From CAADGY01 sp900696665 (GTDB lineage Bacteria; Acidobacteriota; Terriglobia; Bryobacterales; Bryobacteraceae): a stretch of 62,957 nucleotides of DNA. Position numbers and translations under genes: made by a program. Position 1 is the stretch's first letter. Every line of letters starts with the position of its first letter. Below, piece after piece: positions 27,901-36,046 of this stretch. The notes under the pieces are model-generated. The model was not told the origin of the DNA. It searched no databases and saw only the letters and a list, made by a program, of their open reading frames with translations. The DNA lies in contig JAPSFM010000020.1 in the NCBI GenBank assembly GCA_035063885.1, forward strand, positions 1 through 62,957, given 5' to 3'.

Positions 27901-28093
27901 AATCGCGCCGCGCTGGTGTGGCAGAATGGCAGGGACGGCCAGACTGTCGCACCCGCGGCAACTCGACCGTTACCCTTCGGCGCGACTCCAGCGTGCCCCG
28001 GAACGCTGCTTTTGGCTTCGCTACCGTCTGGCAGCATTCGGGGACAACGTTAAACCGGAGGGGATCTTTCAGCCTGGGGCATAGGCAGTAAGT

Positions 28094-28117
28094 CGCGTTT
28101 GCGATAATTGCTGTTTA
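28094..28117 (+). repeat. Right att core (direct repeat 2), ending on the uppP start codon
   Basis: This is the second copy of the 24-bp core at 22255-22278. Its last base, 28117, is the A of the uppP ATG. It contains TGCGATAAT (28100-28108), an extended -10-like box whose expected start point is at or within a base or two of the ATG, so uppP may be transcribed as a leaderless message from within the att core. Confidence 0.78.
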
Positions 28118-28941
28118 TGCCCCTTTATCAAGTCATCACTCTTGCCATCGTGCAGGGGTTCACGGAGTTCCTTCCCATCAGCAGTTCGGCTCACCTGGCT
28201 CTGGCGCCATGGTTGGCTGGTTGGAAGGACCAGGGGCTCACGTTCGATATCGCATTGCATTTCGGCACGTTGGCGGCCGTGCTGATTTATTTCTTTCGTG
28301 ATTGGCTTCAGATTGCCGCGAGCGGTTTTGGCATCGATTACGGAGACGATCCTGGTCTGAAGCAGAATCCGCGGCTGTTCTGGCTATTGGTCGCGGCTAC
28401 CATCCCTTTGGGTGTGTTCGGCCTTCTGACGAAGGAATACGCCGAAACTGTGTGGCGCACGCCGTATGTCATCGGTACAATGTTGATCCTTGTCGGCATG
28501 CTGATGTTAGTCGCCGAACGTACCGCCCGCTTGAAAAAAGACATCGACAGAATATCAGCCGTGGACGCCATGGCCATCGGCGTGTCACAGGCGCTCGCCG
28601 TTGTGCCGGGAACATCGCGTAGCGGCATCACCATCACCGCCGGCCTGTTTCGCGGAATTACACGGCCGGCGGCGGCCCGCTTCTCATTTCTTCTGTCCAC
28701 GCCCGCGATCGCCGCTGCCACCCTCAGCGCGTTTAAAGACCTGCTGGAAAGTGGACAGCCTATCGACTTCATGCCTTTTATCGTCGGTATGGCGGTCAGC
28801 GCTCTAACCGGAATTCTAGTAATTGCCTTTTTTCTCCGTTTTCTCCGCGTCCATAGCTTGAAGTTCTTCATTTACTACAGGATTGTTTTTGGCATAATAG
28901 TGATTGCTCTGGCTGCCTTCTTCCGCCACCCAGCGGGATGA
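28117..28941 (+). CDS. uppP: Undecaprenyl-diphosphatase UppP/BacA
   Basis: The 274-residue membrane protein carries the two UppP signatures: QGFTEFLPISSSAH near the N-terminus, with the catalytic glutamate and histidine, and VVPGTSRSGITI in the middle. It has about eight transmembrane segments. It dephosphorylates undecaprenyl diphosphate so that the lipid carrier can be reused in cell-wall synthesis. The ATG at 28117 starts the conserved sequence; there is no good ribosome-binding site, in line with a leaderless message. Its stop overlaps ftsK. The mobile element is inserted exactly at its start. Confidence 0.94.
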   Translation: MPLYQVITLAIVQGFTEFLPISSSAHLALAPWLAGWKDQGLTFDIALHFGTLAAVLIYFFRDWLQIAASGFGIDYGDDPGLKQNPRLFWLLVAATIPLGVFGLLTKEYAETVWRTPYVIGTMLILVGMLMLVAERTARLKKDIDRISAVDAMAIGVSQALAVVPGTSRSGITITAGLFRGITRPAAARFSFLLSTPAIAAATLSAFKDLLESGQPIDFMPFIVGMAVSALTGILVIAFFLRFLRVHSLKFFIYYRIVFGIIVIALAAFFRHPAG

Positions 28942-31340
28942 GGCTTTTAGGTCCGACGGAACACCCCAGGCTGAATGAAGCCATAGGTTTGGTGTTTTTA
29001 TTTGCAAGCGTACTCCTCACGCTTAGCCTGGTTTCTTTTCACCCGCAGGATCCCTCCTGGAACACCGCCACCGGCCCGGTCAAGCCGCAGAATCTTATCG
29101 GCTATCCCGGAGCACATATCTCCGACTTCCTTCTTCAGGTATTCGGCGTCCCGGCATTTCTTCTTCCGGTCCTGTTACTGGTGCTGTCCTGGCGCTGGCT
29201 GCTGTCCCGGCGCATTGAAGCGCCGTTCGCCAAAGTCGCCGGGGCGGTGCTCTTTCTCACTTCCGCCGCCGGACTTTTGTCGCTCGGCCCGGATTGGAGA
29301 ATGTTTGGAAACACGGTAGCGCCGGGCGGGCTGGCGGGCACGCTGCTCGCAGCCTGTCTCCTCGACAACCTGAACCAGACCGGCGCGATTTTGGTTGCCG
29401 GAATGTCACTGGTTTTCTCGCTGTATTTTGTTTCGACATTCTCCATGCGCCATGTCGTCCGCCTGTTGCGCGGGCCGGCCGGCGCGTGGCGCTCGCTGAT
29501 AGAACGCTGGGGCGCCTGGCGCGTCCAGCGCCGTGCTCTTCGGGCGGAAAAAGCGCGCCGGAAAGCCGAGTTGAAAGCCGCCGCCAAAGCCGAACGGAAA
29601 GCCCGGCGGCAGAAACCTGGACCTGCCGCCGGCCCGCTCCATCTCTCCAGTACCCCCGAAGGCGATGCTCCGCCTTGGGACGAGGAATCGTCCAGCCGGA
29701 CTTATCCGGAAGAGCCGGAAGAGGAAGTGGAACCGGAGGAGCACGACATACCAATACGCCCGCTCGAGGAGCCTGCTGTTTCCGCACACGCCGGCGCGGC
29801 ACCCGCCGAATTCGCTCCGGCGGCAAGGCCGGTGGTGGAACATCTTCCCGAAAGAAAGCAATATGAATTGCCTCCCACCAGCCTGCTAAACGAACCGGCA
29901 GCCCGCAATCCCTACGATAGTCAGGAACTCAAAGATATCGCAGTCCGCATCAAGTCGAAGTTCGAGGAATTCAACGTCCTCGGCTCGGTTGTGCAGATTA
30001 ATCCCGGCCCGGTTGTTACCACGTTCGAGTTCAAACCCGAAGCGGGTATCAAGTACAGCCGCATCACAACGCTGACGGAGGACCTTTGCCTTGGTCTGCA
30101 AGCCGAGTCGATTCTCATCGAGCGGATTCCGGGCAAGCCCACCGTTGGCATCGAGGTGCCCAATTCCAAACGCGAAGTGATCAGCCTCCGCCAGGTTCTC
30201 GAATCGGAGGAGTTTCATAACTCGCCGTCGCGCCTCACCATTTCGCTCGGAAAAGACATCAACGGCCGCATCAAGGTGACGGCGCTCGAATCCATGCCGC
30301 ACCTGCTGATCGCAGGCTCCACCGGATCGGGCAAGAGCGTGATGTTGAATTCCATGATCATGTCGATCCTCTACAAATCGACGCCGGACGAAGTGCGGCT
30401 GATCATGGTAGACCCCAAACGGGTGGAACTCGGCATTTACGAGGGCATTCCGCACCTGCTCACTCCCGTGATCACCGATGCAAAAAAAGCGACGAATGCG
30501 CTGCGCAATGCTGTGCTCGAAATGGAGCGGCGGTTAAAACTGCTTGCGGCGCAGGGCGTGCGGAACATCGATCAGTACAACCGGAAGATGAAACAGTTGG
30601 CGGAACAGCCGCGCAAACTGTTTGAAGACGATGGCGCCGAACCGGAGGACTTGAGGCCCCTGCCGTTCATCCTCATCATTATCGACGAACTGGCCGACCT
30701 GATGATGGTGGAACGGGGCGCCGTCGAAGAAACGGTTACGCGGCTCGCGCAAATGGCCCGCGCGGTCGGCATGCACCTGGTGCTTGCGACGCAGCGGCCC
30801 AGCGTGGACGTCATCACCGGCCTGATCAAGGCGAATTTCCCGGCCCGCATCAGTTTCCGTGTGGCTACGCGTGTAGATTCGCGAACCATTCTCGACGTAA
30901 TGGGCGCGGAGCACCTTCTCGGAAAGGGAGACATGCTGATTCTTCCGCCGGGCTCGTCGAGGCTTGTGCGAGTGCACGGCGCTTATGTGTCAGAGTCCGA
31001 AACGAATCGTGTCGTGGAGTTCTGGAAGTCGCAGGCGCAACCTAAGTATGACAGAACGTTCCTGATCGCTCCTCCCGCCGACGACGAGGAGGAAGAACCC
31101 TCTGGATTGGATGACGCGGAGGACCCGATGTACCAGGACGCCGTGCGTGTTGTGCTGGAGATGGGGAAAGCCTCCACATCGACCTTACAGCGCCGTCTGC
31201 GCCTGGGCTATGGGCGCGCCGCCCGGATTCTCGATATGATGCAGCGTGACGGAATCATCGGGCCACCGGACGGCAGCCGCCCCCGTGACGTGCTGAAACG
31301 GCCGGATTGGCTGGAAGAGGTCGAAAACCAGGCACGGTGA
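28938..31340 (+). CDS. ftsK: DNA translocase FtsK/SpoIIIE
   Basis: The 800-residue protein has four N-terminal transmembrane helices, an Ala/Lys/Glu/Pro-rich linker of about 150 residues, and a RecA-like motor with Walker A GSTGSGKSVMLN (near residue 463) and Walker B FILIIIDELADLMM. It ends in a gamma winged helix (DPMYQDAVRVVLEMGKASTSTLQRRLRLGYGRAARILD) that recognises KOPS-like sites. It pumps chromosome ends through the septum and activates dif recombination. It overlaps uppP by four bases, and its stop overlaps the next small gene (TGATG). Confidence 0.95.
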   Translation: MRLLGPTEHPRLNEAIGLVFLFASVLLTLSLVSFHPQDPSWNTATGPVKPQNLIGYPGAHISDFLLQVFGVPAFLLPVLLLVLSWRWLLSRRIEAPFAKVAGAVLFLTSAAGLLSLGPDWRMFGNTVAPGGLAGTLLAACLLDNLNQTGAILVAGMSLVFSLYFVSTFSMRHVVRLLRGPAGAWRSLIERWGAWRVQRRALRAEKARRKAELKAAAKAERKARRQKPGPAAGPLHLSSTPEGDAPPWDEESSSRTYPEEPEEEVEPEEHDIPIRPLEEPAVSAHAGAAPAEFAPAARPVVEHLPERKQYELPPTSLLNEPAARNPYDSQELKDIAVRIKSKFEEFNVLGSVVQINPGPVVTTFEFKPEAGIKYSRITTLTEDLCLGLQAESILIERIPGKPTVGIEVPNSKREVISLRQVLESEEFHNSPSRLTISLGKDINGRIKVTALESMPHLLIAGSTGSGKSVMLNSMIMSILYKSTPDEVRLIMVDPKRVELGIYEGIPHLLTPVITDAKKATNALRNAVLEMERRLKLLAAQGVRNIDQYNRKMKQLAEQPRKLFEDDGAEPEDLRPLPFILIIIDELADLMMVERGAVEETVTRLAQMARAVGMHLVLATQRPSVDVITGLIKANFPARISFRVATRVDSRTILDVMGAEHLLGKGDMLILPPGSSRLVRVHGAYVSESETNRVVEFWKSQAQPKYDRTFLIAPPADDEEEEPSGLDDAEDPMYQDAVRVVLEMGKASTSTLQRRLRLGYGRAARILDMMQRDGIIGPPDGSRPRDVLKRPDWLEEVENQAR

Positions 31341-31528
31341 TGTTTCTCTGGCGCGCCACACGCGGCTACCGGCTCCGCCCCTGGAAAAGCCCCTATCTCC
31401 GTTGGAGAATTGAGACGTATTCGGGGGTGCCCGCCGACTGCATCGGCTTCCGCGAGTTCTGGAGCTTCGTATGGCAACACCGCTCCGGCCTGCTCCGGTT
31501 CGTCCGCTGGGCCGGCAGAATGCGTTGA
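31340..31528 (+). CDS. Small basic aromatic protein (unknown)
   Basis: The 62-residue product begins MFLWRATRGYRLRPWKSPYL and is rich in Trp, Tyr, Phe and Arg. The start overlaps the ftsK stop in TGATG, the usual coupled arrangement, and it has no in-frame interruption. No family is recognised. The end overlaps the most upstream possible start of the TPM gene, so that gene probably begins later. Support is by position and composition only. Confidence 0.55.
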   Translation: MFLWRATRGYRLRPWKSPYLRWRIETYSGVPADCIGFREFWSFVWQHRSGLLRFVRWAGRMR

Positions 31529-32367
31529 ATACGTGCCTGAAGCTCGATTCGCTACACTGTGGTTTGCGCTCGATAAAACGCACTCTGTGCCTTGCTCTCG
31601 CGCTGCTGTTCTGCGCGTTGCTCGCCTGGGGTGTGGACTTCGCCGCGCTCAAGCCCCAGGGCTTTGTCAGCGACTTTTCCGGTGTAATCGACGCCGGAGC
31701 ACGCGCCCGGGTGGAACAGTATCTCACCAAAGTGGAACAGGCGACGGGCGCCGAAATCGCCATCGTGACCCTGCCAACACTGGCGGGCGAACCGGTCGAG
31801 GATGTCGCCAATGCGCTGTTCCGTAAATGGGGTATTGGAAAGAAGGGCAAAGACGAAGGCATTCTGCTGCTGCTGGTCACACAGGACCGGCGCAGCAGGC
31901 TGGAAGTGGGGTATGGCCTGGAGCCGTTGATCCCGGATGGTTTCGCCGGAAGCGTGCTGCGGGAGATGCGGCCCGCGCTGCGGGAGAACCAGTACGGAGA
32001 TGCCGTCATGGCGGCGGCGCAGGTTCTTGGTTCGAGAATCGCACAGGCCAAGGGCGTCAGTCTCGATGTAAACCTCCGGCCGCGCCGCGCTCGGCGCTCG
32101 GATCCTTTTCCCTGGCCGATTGTCCTCGGCGGCATATTTCTGCTGTTCTGGATTCTTGGCGCCGGTGGGCGTGGACGTGGCGGCCGCGGGGGCGGAAGTG
32201 GCATCGGTGGCGGCTTCCTTCCCGGCATGATCATCGGAAACATGATGGGCCGTTCCCTGGGTGGAGGCCGCGGCGGTGGCGGGTTCGGCGGCTACGATTC
32301 CGGAGGCGGTTTCGGCGGCTTTGGCGGCGGCGATTCGGGTGGCGGTGGCGCATCCAGCAACTGGTAG
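31525..32367 (+). CDS. TPM-domain exported membrane protein (YgcG-like)
   Basis: The protein has a signal/anchor (RTLCLALALLFCALLAWG), a TPM domain (GFVSDFSGVIDAGARARVEQYLTK, then GAEIAIVTLP and GILLLLVTQDRRSRLEVGYGLE), a transmembrane helix (PIVLGGIFLLFWILG) and a long Gly-rich tail. TPM proteins of this type are often linked to LemA; one role proposed in the family is in membrane-associated protein quality control. I use a TTG at 31525 that overlaps the stop of the previous small gene. An ATG at 31471 with a GGAG box is possible but would give an over-long signal n-region. A TTG at 31564 gives the cleanest signal peptide. Confidence 0.82.
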   Translation: MNTCLKLDSLHCGLRSIKRTLCLALALLFCALLAWGVDFAALKPQGFVSDFSGVIDAGARARVEQYLTKVEQATGAEIAIVTLPTLAGEPVEDVANALFRKWGIGKKGKDEGILLLLVTQDRRSRLEVGYGLEPLIPDGFAGSVLREMRPALRENQYGDAVMAAAQVLGSRIAQAKGVSLDVNLRPRRARRSDPFPWPIVLGGIFLLFWILGAGGRGRGGRGGGSGIGGGFLPGMIIGNMMGRSLGGGRGGGGFGGYDSGGGFGGFGGGDSGGGGASSNW

Positions 32368-32372
32368 GTGTC

Positions 32373-33083
32373 ATGGAACGGGTACTGAACCAACTGATCG
32401 AGAAGCTCAAAAAGGCCCACGGGGATATTCTGGTTTCGACTGTCCTTTACGGGTCCGCCGCTGCGGGTGACTATCAGGGCGGATTCTCCGACCTCAACAT
32501 CCTTTGCGTGCTGCGCCAGGTGACTCCGTCAGAGCTCCAGCATTCCGAGCCGATCTTTCGTTGGTGGCGTGAGCTGGGCAACCCCAGCCCGCTGTTGATG
32601 AGCACCGAAGAGGTACGGACGTCCACCGACAGCTTCCCCATCGAGTTTTACGATATACGGGCACGTCACAGGATCCTTTACGGTGAAGATGTAGTCGCAG
32701 ACCTGGAAATCCATTTCGACCATCATAGGGCGCAAGTGGAACACGAGCTCCGGGCAAAAGTGCTACGATTGCGCCAGAAAGCGGCAGGTGTGCTTTCCGA
32801 TAAAGCGCTTTTGCTACAGTTGATGGCTGATTCCATTTCTACGTTCTGCACTTTGTTCCGGCATGTGTTGTTATTGGCGGGTGAAGAACCCAGGTGGCAG
32901 AAACGCGACGTGGTGGCTTCGGCAGCCGGCCGGTTCGGATTCGACCCCGATCCGTTCTATACTCTTCTTGATCTCCGTGACGACAAGCGGAGGGCGCGGC
33001 ATATCAACGCGGTTCATCTTCTGGACACATACCTGCGCCAGCTCGTTATGGTGGTAGAAGCCGTGGATAGCCTGGAAAGGTGA
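32373..33083 (+). CDS. Nucleotidyltransferase-fold protein with altered metal site
   Basis: The 236-residue protein has the pol-beta superfamily start TVLYGSAAAGDYQGGFSDLNILCVL: the GS motif and the first acidic residue are present, but the second is asparagine (DLN instead of DxD/E). The rest is helical (VEHELRAKVLRLRQKAAGVLSDKALLLQL). The start at 32373 is five bases after the TPM stop, and its end overlaps lemA. The family transfers nucleotides to proteins or small molecules; loss of a metal ligand suggests a weakened or non-catalytic form. The substrate is unknown. Confidence 0.78.
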   Translation: MERVLNQLIEKLKKAHGDILVSTVLYGSAAAGDYQGGFSDLNILCVLRQVTPSELQHSEPIFRWWRELGNPSPLLMSTEEVRTSTDSFPIEFYDIRARHRILYGEDVVADLEIHFDHHRAQVEHELRAKVLRLRQKAAGVLSDKALLLQLMADSISTFCTLFRHVLLLAGEEPRWQKRDVVASAAGRFGFDPDPFYTLLDLRDDKRRARHINAVHLLDTYLRQLVMVVEAVDSLER

Positions 33084-33085
33084 GA

Positions 33086-33652
33086 ATGAAAATCCTTCTG
33101 ATTGTTATCGGAATCCTGGTGGTGATTGGCCTCTTCTTGGGAATGCAGATGGTGGGCGTCCGGAACGACCTGGTTACCCAACGGGAAAGTATCAAAGGCG
33201 CCTGGTCGCAGGTGGACGTGGCCATTCAGCGCCGCGCGGATCTGATTCCCAACCTCGTGGAGACCGTGAAGGGATTTGCCGCGCAGGAAAAAGAAGTACT
33301 GCAATCCATCGCCAACGCAAGATCCGCTCTGATCAACGCCCGCAATCCACAGGAGCGTATTCAGGCGAACTCGCAACTGGACAGCGCTCTCGGGCGGCTG
33401 CTGGTGGTGGTGGAGAATTATCCCACCCTCAAATCCAATGAGAACTTCTTGCGCCTGCAGGATGAACTTGCCGGTACCGAAAACCGCATCGCCGTGGAAC
33501 GGCGGAAGTACAACGAAACCGTTCAGAAGTACAACACGACCATCGAACTATTCCCTAATAACATCGCTGCAGCTCTCTTCGGTTTCGGGCGCAATGACGC
33601 TTATTTCCAGACCGAGCCGGCATCGCGGCAGGTGCCCGCTGTGAAATTCTGA
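33086..33652 (+). CDS. lemA: LemA family protein
   Basis: The 188-residue protein has one N-terminal membrane helix (ILLIVIGILVVIGLFLGMQ) and then the LemA helical domain with WSQVDVAIQRRADLIPNLVETVKGFAAQEKEVL and ENFLRLQDELAGTENRIAVERRKYNE. It is anchored in the cytoplasmic membrane with its helical domain outside. LemA is commonly co-encoded with TPM proteins, as here, but with a nucleotidyltransferase-like gene between. The ATG at 33086 starts the hydrophobic segment; a GTG at 33080 is an alternative. Confidence 0.92.
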   Translation: MKILLIVIGILVVIGLFLGMQMVGVRNDLVTQRESIKGAWSQVDVAIQRRADLIPNLVETVKGFAAQEKEVLQSIANARSALINARNPQERIQANSQLDSALGRLLVVVENYPTLKSNENFLRLQDELAGTENRIAVERRKYNETVQKYNTTIELFPNNIAAALFGFGRNDAYFQTEPASRQVPAVKF

Positions 33653-33709
33653 TTTTTCCTCCGGCGCCAATCGAGCGGCACGCACAAAAGGCAGGCGGAT
33701 TTCTAAAAC

Positions 33710-35149
33710 ATGGAGATATTTCGGAATTACGTAAATGGCGAATGGATCGCAGGCGAGACTTTCGAGAATCGTAATCCCGCCAACAGGGACGAAGTAGTCG
33801 GACTGTTTGTTAAGGGCAACGCCGGCAATATTACGGAGGCGGCTGAAGCGGCTGCGGCAGCTCTGCCCGCCTGGTCTTCGATGCCGGCTCCGGCGCGCGG
33901 GAATTATCTGTTCAAAGTCGCGGATATCCTCGAACGGGAGTTCGACCAGATCGCGCGCGAAATGACGCGTGAGGAAGGTAAGACGCTGCCGGAAGCAAAG
34001 GGCGAAGTGCGCCGCAGCATCAACATCTTCCGGTACTTTGCCGGTGAAGGCTCGCGCCTGCCGGGGTTCCTGGCTCCCTCAGAGCGTGAGCGCGTCCACA
34101 TGTTCGCCGTCCGCAAGGCCATTGGGGTCGTCGGACTGATTACGCCCTGGAATTTCCCGAGCGCCATTCCGGCGTGGAAGCTTGCGCCGGCGCTCATTTG
34201 CGGCAATACGGCGGTTGTGAAACCCGCCTCCGTTGCGCCGCTCAGCGCCTGGCGAATTGTAGAGGCGTGCCACCAGGCGGGAATTCCGAAAGGAGTAGTG
34301 AATTTTGTCGCCGGTTCGGGGGAGGAGTTGGGTGGCGCGCTGCTCCGCGCCGCTCCCATCAAGGGCATATCTTTCACCGGTTCCTGCTCCGTGGGCAATT
34401 GGGTGCACCAGGAGGCCTCGAAGCGGCGCCTCCGCATCCAACTGGAAATGGGAGGCAAGAACCCAACTATCGTCCTGGCCGACGCCGACTTTCCCGCCGC
34501 CGTTGAAAATGTTGTAAACGCGGCCTTCTTTTCGACGGGCCAGAAGTGTACCGCTACCAGCCGGGCCATCGTGGAAGACGCCATCTATGACCAGTTCGTC
34601 GACGCTCTCGCCGAAAGAACAAAAAAACTCAAGGTGGGTTCGGGGCTGGAGCCCGGCGTCGAAATTGGACCCGCGGTAGACCAGTCGCAATTGGATACGG
34701 ATTTGAAGTACATCGAAATTGCCCGGAAAGAGGGAGGCCGGCTCGTGGCCGGTGGAGAACGTCTCACCGGAGGCGTTTTCGACAAGGGTTACTTCGTCCA
34801 GCCGACGGTGTTTGCTGACGTCACGCCGGACATGACGCTGGCGCGCGAGGAGGTCTTCGGCCCGGTGCTGGCAGTGATGCGCGCCGGGGATTTCGAAGAT
34901 GCCATGCGAATCGCCAACGATATCCCGTTTGGTCTTTCCGCATCGCTCCAGACGACGAACGTCAGCCGCGTATTCGAATATGTTTATCGTATGGAGGCAG
35001 GCCTGTTGACGGTGAACCTGCCGAGTGCCGGCGTGGAGTACCAGCTACCCTTCGGCGGTACGAAGGATTCCAGCTTCGGACCCAAGGAACAGGGCCCGGC
35101 AGCTCTCGATTTCTACAGTGATTATAAGACCGTGTATTTGAAGTACTGA
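33710..35149 (+). CDS. Aldehyde dehydrogenase, probable 2-oxoglutarate semialdehyde dehydrogenase
   Basis: The 479-residue NAD(P)-dependent aldehyde dehydrogenase has the catalytic glutamate in LEMGGKNPTIVLADAD and the catalytic cysteine in FFSTGQKCTATSRAIV; both are intact. The cofactor loop ITPWNFPSAIPAWKLAPAL is present. Substrate assignment is by context: the next gene is an FAH-fold protein of the 2-keto-3-deoxy-pentonate dehydratase type, whose product would be 2-oxoglutarate semialdehyde. Together they would make 2-oxoglutarate from pentose or uronate breakdown. It could also act on other semialdehydes. Confidence 0.88.
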   Translation: MEIFRNYVNGEWIAGETFENRNPANRDEVVGLFVKGNAGNITEAAEAAAAALPAWSSMPAPARGNYLFKVADILEREFDQIAREMTREEGKTLPEAKGEVRRSINIFRYFAGEGSRLPGFLAPSERERVHMFAVRKAIGVVGLITPWNFPSAIPAWKLAPALICGNTAVVKPASVAPLSAWRIVEACHQAGIPKGVVNFVAGSGEELGGALLRAAPIKGISFTGSCSVGNWVHQEASKRRLRIQLEMGGKNPTIVLADADFPAAVENVVNAAFFSTGQKCTATSRAIVEDAIYDQFVDALAERTKKLKVGSGLEPGVEIGPAVDQSQLDTDLKYIEIARKEGGRLVAGGERLTGGVFDKGYFVQPTVFADVTPDMTLAREEVFGPVLAVMRAGDFEDAMRIANDIPFGLSASLQTTNVSRVFEYVYRMEAGLLTVNLPSAGVEYQLPFGGTKDSSFGPKEQGPAALDFYSDYKTVYLKY

Positions 35150-35200
35150 TGCAGACGGGCGCTTGGCCGTCGGCTATGTGAAGGTACTGGAGACAAGTTT

Positions 35201-36043
35201 ATGCGACTCGGACAAATCAGATGGCGCGATGAAGTGACCGCAGCGATTTTTGAATCCGGCGGCGCCAGGCCGATACCCGACTACACCTTGTACGATCTGA
35301 TTCGCCGCGGGGATGCCGAGAACATTCCCTTTGAGGATCTGGCGCGGGACCATGCCGCCACGCACATGGAATCCGCTGACCCGATTATTCCCGTTCATCC
35401 GCGTGAAGTGTGGGCATGCGGCTGTACGTACGCCGCCAGTGCCTCCTTCCGCGATAGCGAACACGGCACGCGGGAAGGATTCTATTCTGCCGTACACGCC
35501 GGCGAGCGGCCCGAACTGTTTTTCAAGGGTACGGCCCGCACCTGTGTCGGACCACGCAAGCCTATCGGGATTCGCTCGGATTCAAAATTCACCGCGCCGG
35601 AACCGGAACTTGGCCTGCTGCTCGGCAAGCAGGGGAGGATTCTCGGCTACACCCTCGCTAATGATGTTTCGGCGTGGGATATTGAACGCGAAAACCCTCT
35701 GTATCTGCCCCAATCGAAGATATACACCGCCTCGTGCGCTCTGGGTCCGGTGTTTGTCACACCCGAGGAGTTGCCCGACCCCTATGCCCTCGAGTTGACA
35801 TGCACGATCCGGCGCGGCGGAGAGACGATTTTCGAGGAAACTGTCTCTACCGCGAGGCTGAATCGGAAGCTGGAAGCGTTAGTGGAATTCCTGCTGCGTT
35901 CGAATCCTGTTCCGCTGGGTTCCGTGCTTCTCACCGGGACCGGAATCATCGTCCCCGAAACCGCCGCGCTTCAGCCTGACGACGTGGTGTCGGTCTCCAC
36001 CCCTGTTATTGGCGAGTTGAGCAATCCCGCGGCTATGGTGTGA
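35201..36043 (+). CDS. FAH-family protein, probable 2-keto-3-deoxy-pentonate dehydratase
   Basis: The 280-residue protein has the fumarylacetoacetate hydrolase fold with the metal-binding motif FTAPEPELGLLL and a downstream acidic residue in YTLANDVSAWDIE. The N-terminal stretch EVWACGCTYAASASFRDSE is typical of the branch that includes 2-keto-3-deoxy-D-arabinonate dehydratase. It lies 51 bases after the aldehyde dehydrogenase gene, and the two fit consecutive steps of an oxidative pentose (Weimberg-type) route. The assignment to substrate is inferred. Confidence 0.82.
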   Translation: MRLGQIRWRDEVTAAIFESGGARPIPDYTLYDLIRRGDAENIPFEDLARDHAATHMESADPIIPVHPREVWACGCTYAASASFRDSEHGTREGFYSAVHAGERPELFFKGTARTCVGPRKPIGIRSDSKFTAPEPELGLLLGKQGRILGYTLANDVSAWDIERENPLYLPQSKIYTASCALGPVFVTPEELPDPYALELTCTIRRGGETIFEETVSTARLNRKLEALVEFLLRSNPVPLGSVLLTGTGIIVPETAALQPDDVVSVSTPVIGELSNPAAMV

Positions 36044-36046
36044 GCG

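Larger units (their letters stand above)
22255..28117. mobile_element. Integrated element of about 5.84 kb bounded by 24-bp direct repeats
   Basis: The two ends are identical over 24 bases, in direct orientation, at 22255-22278 and 28094-28117. Just inside the left end is a complete tyrosine integrase reading inward. Between the repeats are hicB, hicA, a serine recombinase, an HNH nuclease, a Cys-rich hypothetical protein, a lytic transglycosylase, a small membrane protein and a probable replication initiator with iteron-like repeats. Both ends, the integrase and the replication gene appear intact, so it may still excise. There are no capsid, terminase, relaxase or type IV secretion genes. 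It therefore looks like an integrated plasmid or a phage/plasmid satellite rather than a prophage or integrative conjugative element. Confidence 0.8.

Noticed and set aside
27911..27995. tRNA-Leu-like string GTGTGGCAGAATGGCAGGGA with possible acceptor pairing
   Set aside because: A seven-pair acceptor can be drawn, but there is no T-arm with TTCRA and no consistent anticodon stem, so it is not called a tRNA or a clear tRNA remnant.
31827..32372. Upstream extension of the nucleotidyltransferase frame
   Set aside because: It is the Gly/Arg-rich shadow of the TPM gene in another frame.
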